Shown here piece after piece: positions 1 through 5,155 of a DNA stretch of 12,055 nt. Positions within the stretch are counted from its first letter, which is position 1, and every line of letters starts with the position of its first letter. A program made the translations under genes and the position numbers. The notes beneath the pieces were generated by a model. That model saw only the letters and a list, made by a program, of their open reading frames with translations. It did not search any database and was not told the origin of the DNA. Origin of the DNA: Methanobacteriota archaeon (lineage in GTDB: Archaea > Halobacteriota > Methanosarcinia > Methanosarcinales > Methanoperedenaceae); the NCBI GenBank assembly GCA_018899795.1, contig JAHIHJ010000403.1, positions 1 through 12,055 of the forward strand, in the 5' to 3' direction.

Positions 1-290
1 ACAGCGGCATGATGAGAAATGACCGGGATATTATTTTTTTCGGCTTCAGCGAGCATTGGATAACCGGGATCAAGGTGAACAGGCGCGATAAGGATATCAA
101 AATCACACGCATTAATGGGTACCTGCGATGTCCTTATGCCCTCGGTTTCAAGTGCCTGAAGTTCCTCTGAACTGAGCGTTTTGTAAACATCAACCCCGGT
201 AACTGACGCCGCGATGTTCTTTAATTTTCTGGCAATTACGGCGCCGCCGTGGGTAAGGTCAAGTACGGCAGCCCGAGAATTATTGAGCAT
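1..290 (-). CDS. cfbE: Coenzyme F430 synthetase-like protein CfbE, N-terminal part (runs off the left edge)
   Basis: An open frame on the minus strand gives 96 codons without a stop before the window edge. It reads MLNNSRAAVLDLTHGG, followed by a VDVYKTL segment. The opening hydrophobic strand with DLTHGG, then a VDVY strand about 20 residues later, matches how I remember the N-terminus of the Mur-ligase-like CfbE, which closes a ring in the last steps of F430 synthesis from nickel-sirohydrochlorin a,c-diamide. The ATP-binding P-loop expected further in is outside the window, so the assignment rests on the N-terminus and on the neighbour. The ATG overlaps the stop of cfbA by one base (TAATG), so the two are probably translationally coupled and transcribed together. 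Identity is likely but not certain; another small dinucleotide- or Mur-type enzyme is the main alternative. Confidence 0.7.
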   Translation of the reverse strand, partial: MLNNSRAAVLDLTHGGAVIARKLKNIAASVTGVDVYKTLSSEELQALETEGIRTSQVPINACDFDILIAPVHLDPGYPMLAEAEKNNIPVISHHAA

Positions 291-694
291 TAATTGGATG
301 CCAGGGCTTCCTGCGCCCTCTTGAAAGCCAGTTCTGCCACCAGTTCGTCAATGCCCAGCGGCTCGGAATAGACAAGATCCACATCCTTTCCGTCAAGTTT
401 TATTGTGGTCTTTCTAGAATCACGGCTTATGCCCAGTATCTTTGGGATATCTTCCATTGTATGCACGCCGTGAGCCAAAAATATTGGGACTGCGACAATA
501 GTTGATACGCCAGTTCCTTCGAAAGCCTCAAGACCTTCCTTCATGGTTGGGGTGTTCATGTTCATAAATCCGATGCGAACGACCACATTACTGTATTTTT
601 TGGCTATAAGGTTTGCAACTCCGTTGACAACATCTTTATTGTGCGGGTGCCTGCTGCCGTGCCCGAGTGCAAGTATTCCGATTTTTTCTTTCAT
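290..694 (-). CDS. cfbA: Sirohydrochlorin cobalto/nickelochelatase (CbiX-S/CfbA type)
   Basis: A 134-residue short CbiX-type chelatase, the usual length for the archaeal single-domain form that works as a homodimer in the cytoplasm. It inserts Ni2+ (and Co2+) into sirohydrochlorin, the first committed step to coenzyme F430 and also an entry to cobamides. Visible signatures are ILALGHGSRHPHN near the N-terminus (His12) and FLAHGVHTMEDIP (His75, His78), the metal-binding histidines of this family. I chose ATG at 694. The frame could open 12 bases earlier at a GTG (706), but that GTG forms part of the Shine-Dalgarno-like GTGAGG lying six bases before the ATG, and the family normally starts close to the (K)IGIL strand. 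The downstream overlap with a cfbE-like gene favours the nickel/F430 role over a purely cobalt role. Confidence 0.9.
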   Translation of the reverse strand: MKEKIGILALGHGSRHPHNKDVVNGVANLIAKKYSNVVVRIGFMNMNTPTMKEGLEAFEGTGVSTIVAVPIFLAHGVHTMEDIPKILGISRDSRKTTIKLDGKDVDLVYSEPLGIDELVAELAFKRAQEALASN

Positions 695-724
695 AAATAT
701 CCTCACTTGATTATGATTTAGAGG

Positions 725-751
725 TTTTTAAATGTGGTCGGCTCTTATAAT
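725..751 (-). promoter_or_regulatory. Candidate TATA region for the cfbA-cfbE transcript
   Basis: On the minus strand there is an A/T-rich ATTTAAAAA (733 to 725) and, a little further up, a TTATAA-containing element (about 750 to 744). Either sits at a plausible distance for archaeal transcription starting shortly before the cfbA ATG at 694. No clear BRE can be singled out, so this is a placement guess based on position and composition. Confidence 0.35.
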
Positions 752-830
752 CCTTTTGATACATGATACGTAATGAATACGATTCAATTCAATAAAATAA
801 GGCCGTCATGTCTTTTATGTTATTATTTAG

Positions 831-869
831 CCGCAGATGAACGCAGATAAACGCAGATTAGTTGCATTG
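831..869 (+). repeat. Inverted-repeat copy of the GxxExxY N-terminal coding motif (left arm)
   Basis: Three CGCAGAT words occur with a 10-bp period (832, 842, 852). The 39-bp segment matches 34 of 39 positions of 1289-1251 read on the opposite strand, so the two form a long inverted repeat around the GxxExxY pseudogene. Read on the plus strand the segment would encode QMNADKRRLVAL, nearly the same as the QINADERRLNAL at the start of the GxxExxY protein. It has no attached gene of its own. It lies about 30 bp beyond the original stop codon of the pseudogene. Confidence 0.8.
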
Positions 870-899
870 AATTTATCTATACTCATGGTCCTCAGGAAT

Positions 900-1310
900 T
901 CAAATGCCATTTACGATCCTTTTAATTTCTACCCTTGGTTTACTGAAATTGATCAAAAGGCATAGTTTCAGCCCTGTTATTCATGGATAGTTCAAGCATT
1001 GGGCGAAATGAACAGTATCGATTTCTTTCACAGCTTTTACTTCAATAATAATTTCATTCTCAACTAAAATATCGGCTATATAGTCGCCAACTAATTCATT
1101 TTTAGAAAATACTTTTAACGGTGCCTGTGGAAGTGTTTCTACTCCCCTCAATTTAAGTTCAATATTCAGGGCATTTTCATATACCTTCTCAAGGAAACCA
1201 ACTCCAAGAACATTACTAACTTCAAAAGCGGCACCGATGATTTCCTCAGACAAAGCATTTAATCTGCGTTCATCTGCGTTTATCTGCGGTTTCGTTTCTT
1301 CAAATTCCAT
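900..1310 (-). pseudogene. GxxExxY-family protein, interrupted by an in-frame TGA
   Basis: Starting at ATG 1310 the frame encodes 109 residues of a GxxExxY-family (PD-(D/E)xK-like) protein. It has the N-terminal QINADERRLNAL, the name-giving GFLEKVY (residues 38-44), and a possible nuclease-fold core with Asp80 in DYIAD and EVK (90-92). It then meets TGA at 983-981. Translation in the same frame continues for 26 more codons with the expected family C-terminus (ITGLKLCLLINF, then VEIKRIVNG) before the natural TGA at 902-900, giving about 136 residues, a normal family length. The break falls at CLNYP*ITG, where relatives usually read YLK.TG. One explanation is a nonsense change such as TGG to TGA; a sequencing error is also possible. 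The biochemical role of this family is not established. A 39-bp inverted repeat of its 5' coding region lies just past its 3' end. Confidence 0.85.
1251..1289 (-). repeat. Inverted-repeat arm inside the 5' end of the GxxExxY gene (right arm)
   Basis: This segment, read on the minus strand, codes QINADERRLNAL of the GxxExxY protein and carries three CGCAGAT words with a 10-bp period. It pairs with 831-869 at 34 of 39 positions. The G/A differences at repeat positions 9 and 19 are reciprocal between the two arms, as if the order of the 10-bp units were swapped. Confidence 0.8.
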
Positions 1311-1332
1311 AGCTTCCAGCTTTTGTTTTCAG

Positions 1333-1368
1333 AAAAAGTATAAATACCTAACGGTAAATATATAAATG
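1333..1368 (+). promoter_or_regulatory. Candidate promoter of the 7TM protein / winged-helix gene pair
   Basis: Two TATA-like stretches occur: GTATAAATAC (1338-1347) with an A-rich stretch just upstream that could act as a BRE, and AATATATAAAT (1357-1367). Initiation about 25 bp downstream of either would give a leader of roughly 40-60 bases before ATG 1428, which has GAGGA at 1416-1420 as ribosome binding site. Confidence 0.45.
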
Positions 1369-1427
1369 TAATAAATTCTTTAAGGCGGAATTAAGATACT
1401 GAGGGAAAAAATACCGAGGATAATTAA

Positions 1428-2207
1428 ATGAGTTTTGGGCTTATAATGAATGCGATCGTATGTTTTGCCATCGTGCTTGCCACGTTCGCTTTCGCGGTAA
1501 CCCTGCATCAGAATAAGAACAGGCAGAGGGAGGAGAGCATACCTACCCTGAATGCCCTCATTGTCTTCTGGTCGCTTGTTGGAGCGTTTTTCCTGTTTGC
1601 CGGTCTGAGGACGCTTGCAGCATATGGCAATTTCATTGAAGTTGAAACCACCCTATACTATATAGGGTCTATCCCATTTGCACTTATTTCAGTTCCCCTT
1701 GTCTATTTTATCATTTACATAATTCTTGGTGAACACCGGGTCAGTACAGGAGTGGCAACGGTCTTTCTGATCTTCGGCTCGATCTACCTTATTGCTCTGT
1801 TCGGTTTTGGGATAATCGGTCCATACTCGGACGAATGGGGCTCCACCTTTGAAATAGACAGCAACGTCACTATAAACGTATATCTTTCAGGTTTGTTCAT
1901 TGTCCCGACCAGCATGATACTGGGTCTTCTGCTTCTGATACTGCTCCAGCGCGTCCCTAAGCGTCTCCAGAACAGGATAGCTTTTTCCCTTGTTGCCATC
2001 TCCCTGATCTTTGATTTTATGCTCCTTGATAACATAGCCCCGACAGGCGCCATGCAGATGGCTTCCAGGATTTTTATTTTCATAGGGGTCGTGCTTGGCT
2101 ATTTTTCATACTTTTCCGAGTCATTCGACAAAAAGCTTGAAATGATGGATAGAAGGCTTGGCGTATCGCAGACAGAGCTTGAGGATTTCGAAAATGAAAA
2201 TGAGTGA
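1428..2207 (+). CDS. Seven-helix membrane protein of unknown function upstream of the archaellum genes
   Basis: This is a 259-residue integral membrane protein. Hydrophobic segments fall near residues 5-26, 42-65, 77-100, 107-130, 151-173, 184-201 and 212-230, giving seven probable helices. With KNRQRE after helix 1 and QRVPKRLQNR between helices 5 and 6 on the inside, the N-terminus would be outside and the last 30 residues cytoplasmic. That tail (FDKKLEMMDRRL, then a very acidic end) looks able to form a short coiled coil. The layout resembles the 7TM sensory module of some archaeal histidine kinases, but no kinase, HAMP or PAS domain follows, and I do not recognise the family. The next gene begins 9 bases after the stop and encodes a winged-helix-like protein, so a sensor/regulator pair is a reasonable inference. 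The start ATG has GAGGA seven bases upstream. Confidence 0.8.
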   Translation: MSFGLIMNAIVCFAIVLATFAFAVTLHQNKNRQREESIPTLNALIVFWSLVGAFFLFAGLRTLAAYGNFIEVETTLYYIGSIPFALISVPLVYFIIYIILGEHRVSTGVATVFLIFGSIYLIALFGFGIIGPYSDEWGSTFEIDSNVTINVYLSGLFIVPTSMILGLLLLILLQRVPKRLQNRIAFSLVAISLIFDFMLLDNIAPTGAMQMASRIFIFIGVVLGYFSYFSESFDKKLEMMDRRLGVSQTELEDFENENE

Positions 2208-2216
2208 GGGTGATCC

Positions 2217-2579
2217 ATGGATATCGACATCGAATTTGAGCAGGAAGTCGCAAGATTCTATCAATCCATGGGAATAACCACAGGTCCGGGGGATATACAG
2301 TTCAGGCTTATCCTATTCGTCCTTGCCAGGAACGGCGAAGATAACGTAACGCGATTCTCGGAGATAAGGGAATACACTGATAAGATAGCAGACAGGGGGA
2401 GCATAGGCGGCAAAATGAAATCCGTGTTCCAGCTTGAGGGGCTGGCGCGGAAGGTGGGTCACGGGGATTATATAATTACCCATAAAGGCTTGATCGCTGC
2501 TGATTTTATTCGATCCACCTCGACATATTATAAGAAGGTAAAAGACCTCGAACACATCATAGAACGGATACCAGCTTAG
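2217..2579 (+). CDS. Small winged-helix-like protein, candidate transcription regulator of the archaellum locus
   Basis: This 120-residue soluble protein is mostly helical. It ends with a strand-turn-strand reading GHGDYIITHKGLIAADFI, the wing pattern (…lT..G...) of many archaeal winged-helix DNA-binding proteins. The region around residues 44-80 (TRFSEIREYTDKI to SVFQLEGLARKVG) would hold the helix-turn-helix; the final residues are charged and helical. It starts 9 bases after the 7TM gene with an extended Shine-Dalgarno-like GAGGGTGATC ending two bases before ATG, so the two are probably co-transcribed. The archaellin gene follows on the same strand 189 bp downstream. Known archaellum regulators such as EarA in methanogens and ArnR in Sulfolobus are winged-helix or HTH proteins, so a similar role is plausible, but this protein cannot be named from sequence alone. 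Confidence 0.75.
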   Translation: MDIDIEFEQEVARFYQSMGITTGPGDIQFRLILFVLARNGEDNVTRFSEIREYTDKIADRGSIGGKMKSVFQLEGLARKVGHGDYIITHKGLIAADFIRSTSTYYKKVKDLEHIIERIPA

Positions 2580-2593
2580 CTTTAAGAATTAAC

Positions 2594-2606
2594 CCCTTTA
2601 TAAGGG
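2594..2606 (+). terminator. Small hairpin after the winged-helix gene, weak terminator candidate
   Basis: CCCTT and AAGGG form a 5-bp stem with a three-base loop 15 bases after the stop codon at 2579. The following AATAATTTCAG is only mildly T-rich. The 189-bp gap to arlB (2580-2768) contains this hairpin and then the arlB promoter; I see nothing else clear in it apart from a TATGTA at 2651-2656. Confidence 0.3.
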
Positions 2607-2690
2607 AATAATTTCAGTTCAGGCTCTACATGATTTAAACGTCTCATTTTTATGTAATTTCGTTCGTTGTTGAGAATTTACAACCATTAA

Positions 2691-2700
2691 CTATAAATAT
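2691..2700 (+). promoter_or_regulatory. TATA box of the archaellin gene
   Basis: CTATAAATAT is a good archaeal TATA box. Initiation about 25-27 bp downstream, near 2720, would give a leader of roughly 48 bases with CGGAG (2756-2760) eight bases before the arlB ATG at 2769. It also argues against starting arlB at the ATG at 2721, which would sit at the very 5' end of the message without a ribosome binding site. A TATGTA (2651-2656, the reverse complement of TACATA, the reported EarA-binding hexamer in Methanococcus) lies about 35 bp upstream; its relevance is unproven. Confidence 0.65.
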
Positions 2701-2768
2701 AATTATGTTCATAGAGTAATATGCTCATACTTATCATGAGCATAAACAACCTAAACGGAGACCAAAAT

Positions 2769-3365
2769 ATGAAAACAATAATGCGGAACGAACAGGCACA
2801 AGCCGGCGTCGGCACACTCATCATTTTCATCGCAATGGTGCTTGTGGCTGCTGTTGCGGCTGCTGTGCTCATCCAGACATCAGGTGTGATGCAGTCAAAG
2901 AGTACATCTACTACGAAAGAAGCGGCAGCGGCGATAGGTGAGAACATTGTCATCGAGGCTGTGGATGGTAATTACAGCAGTACAATTTTAACTGCCCTTA
3001 ATATAACCATAAAAGTTGCAGCAGGCGGATCATCGGTCGACTTAAGCAAGGTTTTACTAAAAGTGCAGGCACAAACCTACAATTATAGCAGACAGTCTGC
3101 AGTAAATGCTACAAACACCTTTTATGTGTATATATTGAGGCAGGATGGCACGCCTCTGGGAAATTCAACGGGTATTTTGAGCGACAGCGCTAACCCATCA
3201 CTCGAACCAGGTGGATTAGCAAGACTCGATGTTACTGTCACAGGCTTGGGACTTGCACAGAAGAAAGCTATGTCGCTTGCATTGACACCAGAAAAGGGTA
3301 CCACAGTTAACATGCCATTATTACTTCCAGCTTTCAGCAACCCGCCACTTGCGATATACCCCTAA
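2769..3365 (+). CDS. arlB (flaB): Archaellin (archaellum filament subunit)
   Basis: A 198-residue class III (prepilin-like) preprotein. The 13-residue leader MKTIMRNEQAQAG is followed by the typical archaellin N-terminus VGTLIIFIAMVLVAAVAAAV, with a cleavage site for the prepilin peptidase ArlK/PibD between Gly13 and Val14. The hydrophobic helix forms the filament core and the rest the outer beta domain. Five N-glycosylation sequons are visible (two NYS, NIT, NAT, NST), fitting a glycosylated extracellular filament. I start at 2769, not at the ATG at 2721, because of the signal peptide, the CGGAG ribosome binding site and the promoter position. It is the only archaellin gene in the window. 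A strong hairpin terminator overlaps its stop codon, so it is probably made partly as its own transcript. No prepilin peptidase gene is present nearby. Confidence 0.95.
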   Translation: MKTIMRNEQAQAGVGTLIIFIAMVLVAAVAAAVLIQTSGVMQSKSTSTTKEAAAAIGENIVIEAVDGNYSSTILTALNITIKVAAGGSSVDLSKVLLKVQAQTYNYSRQSAVNATNTFYVYILRQDGTPLGNSTGILSDSANPSLEPGGLARLDVTVTGLGLAQKKAMSLALTPEKGTTVNMPLLLPAFSNPPLAIYP

Positions 3366-3401
3366 ACAGTATATCGCCTTTTTTTCATTTTTCATCTTTT
3401 T
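3351..3401 (+). terminator. Hairpin plus U-tract terminator lying over the arlB stop codon
   Basis: GCGATATAC (3351-3359) and GTATATCGC (3369-3377) form a perfect 9-bp stem with a nine-base loop that holds the TAA stop codon (3363-3365). It is followed at once by three T runs (3379-3385, 3388-3392, 3397-3401). The T runs alone would be a normal archaeal terminator; the perfect stem is an extra feature. Translating ribosomes would cover the 5' arm, so termination could depend on translation. Confidence 0.75.
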
Positions 3402-3402
3402 A

Positions 3403-3455
3403 TCGAAATCTTTAAGTCAATGCATACATTATAATAACTATAATGAGTATAATGA
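3403..3455 (+). promoter_or_regulatory. Candidate promoter of the arlF-to-arlJ transcript
   Basis: Two possible cores exist. CGAAATCTTTAAG (3404-3416) resembles a BRE followed by a TATA box. ATTATAATAAC (3428-3438) is a second TATA-like sequence, preceded by TACATT. After it the word TATAATGA occurs twice with a 9-bp period (3439-3446 and 3448-3455). The ribosome binding site GAGGAT (3461-3466) and arlF ATG (3474) follow. A separate promoter makes sense after the arlB terminator. Confidence 0.45.
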
Positions 3456-3473
3456 TATCAGAGGATTCGAACC

Positions 3474-3884
3474 ATGGGCGCAGAAACATCCGTTGTGATC
3501 GCTTTGATATTTGTAGGGTTTCTAACCATCGGTACTACCACCTACGCGTCTTATGAATACTCTAATAGTCTTGTGAAAAATGCGCAGTATGAAAAGGATA
3601 TAATAAAAAAGGCAAGGATGCAGACCGACATTACGATAATGAATATGACGAACACTACAACTCAATTGAACCTCACAGTAAAGAACACAGGCAAGACCAC
3701 GCTTAACGCAAGCGCAATGAACGTCTTTATCAACGGAAATCCATACAATTATACTGTTGCAACGACAGGGAACGTGTGGGTGCCGCAAAACAGCACAAAT
3801 ATTACGATCCCTGTGTCGATCAATGTTGGCGACAGGATAAAGATCACGAGTGAAAACGGGGTGTCGGATTACAGGCTCTGGTAG
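3474..3884 (+). CDS. arlF (flaF): Archaellar stator / S-layer-anchoring protein ArlF
   Basis: This is a 136-residue single-pass membrane protein with a short N-terminus, a transmembrane helix at about residues 6-26, a helical linker, and an extracellular beta-sandwich with the family motif TDITIMN, then LTVKNTGKTTLN and an NVFING strand. ArlF homologues bind the S-layer protein and, with ArlG, form the static part of the motor outside the membrane. Seven sequons (N57, N60, N66, N78, N92, N106, N109) suggest heavy N-glycosylation. The start has GAGGAT seven bases upstream. The next gene begins 10 bases after the stop. ArlF and ArlG are related in sequence; I call this one ArlF because it is first in order and because 4709-5155 has the better ArlG N-terminus. 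Confidence 0.85.
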   Translation: MGAETSVVIALIFVGFLTIGTTTYASYEYSNSLVKNAQYEKDIIKKARMQTDITIMNMTNTTTQLNLTVKNTGKTTLNASAMNVFINGNPYNYTVATTGNVWVPQNSTNITIPVSINVGDRIKITSENGVSDYRLW

Positions 3885-3893
3885 GCGATAATA

Positions 3894-4703
3894 ATGGGAT
3901 ATGCTGTGATCATGTTCGTGATTCTGCTGTTGATGGCTGTATCGATAGCGCTGTCTGCAAATTATGGGATGTCGAAAGATAGCCAGGAAGCGCCGCTTTT
4001 GGCTGAGAATGCTTATGCTGAGAGGGAGGCGGGGAAGGCGCAGACTGGGCTTACGATAGTAAATACCTGTTTATCCGGCAGTTATCGATACGTTGATCCA
4101 ACAGGTCCTGCAAATCAGTTTGGACCTTATACCTTAAATTTAACAGTTAGAAATAATGGCAGCATAGTTTTAAATCCAAAAAATTCTACCATATTTTATA
4201 ATATATCATACGTTCCTTTTAATGTGGCAACGGGAGAAGTATGGACTCCATTAACGAATTCAACTATGCTTGCTCCAAATATTTATATTTATAGTTCTGA
4301 TGCAAATTATCCCTTAAGATTGATGATGGCTGCAAGCAATGGTATTACAACAATTGCACCAACCACACCAACTAATTTTTCCGGAGTTTCAATAAAAGCC
4401 AATACAACCTATTCATTCACGTGGAACGCTTCTACAGATGATATAGGTATTGCATATTACATCCTGTATGGAATTAAGAACAATCCTTCGGCAACCTGTC
4501 CGCCCACAATTGATTACATCAGCGTAATCCCGGGGAATTATACAACTACCAGCCTGAATTACCAGGTGTTGTGCGACCCGAACTGCAATACTGATTATTT
4601 CTTTATGGTCGCTGTCGACACCGAAGGAAACATGGGAATACCCACAGTAACATTGGTCTGCAACCCGGGGCAGGGTCAACCTCAATGTGATAGGAGAGTG
4701 TAA
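3894..4703 (+). CDS. ArlF-like protein with a C-terminal fibronectin type III-like domain
   Basis: A 269-residue membrane-anchored protein. It has one transmembrane helix (residues 4-22), then an ArlF/ArlG-type beta domain to about residue 150, recognisable from QTGLTIVN and LNLTVRNNGSIVLNP aligning with TDITI and VKNTGK of its two neighbours. Residues about 154-256 look like a fibronectin type III domain: FTWNASTDDIGIAYYILYG (Trp177, strand B and C) and DYFFMVAVDTEGN (Tyr235, strand F). Six cysteines (59, 202, 227, 231, 256, 265) lie in the exported part, unusual beside cysteine-free neighbours, and could form disulfides. Eight sequons are present. ArlF and ArlG normally stop after one beta domain. 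The stretch at about 4080-4420 is visibly more AT-rich than the flanking genes, suggesting faster change or acquired sequence. It is probably an extra stator or surface-adhesive component (inference). RBS is weak (AGGCGAT, 3883-3889). Confidence 0.75.
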   Translation: MGYAVIMFVILLLMAVSIALSANYGMSKDSQEAPLLAENAYAEREAGKAQTGLTIVNTCLSGSYRYVDPTGPANQFGPYTLNLTVRNNGSIVLNPKNSTIFYNISYVPFNVATGEVWTPLTNSTMLAPNIYIYSSDANYPLRLMMAASNGITTIAPTTPTNFSGVSIKANTTYSFTWNASTDDIGIAYYILYGIKNNPSATCPPTIDYISVIPGNYTTTSLNYQVLCDPNCNTDYFFMVAVDTEGNMGIPTVTLVCNPGQGQPQCDRRV

Positions 4704-4708
4704 TTAAA

Positions 4709-5155
4709 ATGCCAGGCGAATCAATAACCCATCTGATATTCTTCATAGCGGCGATCTTTATAGCAGTGGGTGTAATCGGAGTTGTAACAACCAACGTGCA
4801 GAGCATCACTGCTTCTTATGGAATGGGCAGCAAGACGCTTGCAGACCAGTTAAAGACTGATATCACGATCATCAATGATCCTGCGGTGATACCATATATA
4901 ATCAACAATTATAGCTTTTTCGTCAAAAATACAGGAAAATCCACAATTGACCCAACAACTGTAAACATGTTCATAGATGGAAATTATACAAATGTTATAA
5001 ATAAATGGACAGTAATGGAAGGTGGGACTATGTGGTACCCCACATCTGTTTTAAGGTTGAATTATACAACAACCACTCAATTTACAGCAGGAGACCATAC
5101 CGTTCGCGTAGTTGCAGGTAATGGAGTTTTCGACACAATGCCTTTCAGGAGATGA
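4709..5155 (+). CDS. arlG (flaG): Archaellar stator protein ArlG
   Basis: A 148-residue protein with the typical ArlG start: a short polar N-terminus, then ITHLIFFIAAIFIAVGVIGV as a membrane helix (residues 6-26), a helical linker, and an extracellular beta-sandwich containing KTDITIIN, FFVKNTGKSTID and NMFIDGN. ArlG forms filaments capped by ArlF and with it makes the stator against which the archaellum turns. Its beta domain is clearly related to both preceding proteins, so three paralogous stator-type subunits are encoded in a row. An AGGAGAG ribosome binding site lies at 4692-4698, inside the end of the previous gene. Its stop overlaps the start of arlH (ATGA, 5152-5155). Confidence 0.87.
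   Translation: MPGESITHLIFFIAAIFIAVGVIGVVTTNVQSITASYGMGSKTLADQLKTDITIINDPAVIPYIINNYSFFVKNTGKSTIDPTTVNMFIDGNYTNVINKWTVMEGGTMWYPTSVLRLNYTTTTQFTAGDHTVRVVAGNGVFDTMPFRR

Noticed and set aside
695..706. GTG start extending cfbA by four residues
   Set aside because: The GTG is part of the GTGAGG ribosome binding site for the ATG at 694, and the family starts close to the first beta strand.
831..869. CRISPR array suggested by the regular CGCAGAT words
   Set aside because: The units are 10 bp apart without unique spacers, occur only three times per arm, and match the coding motif of the GxxExxY gene.
900..1310. Selenocysteine or stop-codon reassignment at the TGA of the GxxExxY gene
   Set aside because: TGA terminates several intact genes here (the 7TM gene, arlG, arlH, arlI1, arlJ, the methyltransferase), no SECIS-like element was seen, and the residue is not a known catalytic position.
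2721..2768. Earlier ATG that would extend archaellin by 16 residues
   Set aside because: It would put extra residues before a complete class III signal peptide, has no ribosome binding site, and lies about where transcription should start given the TATA box at 2691-2700.
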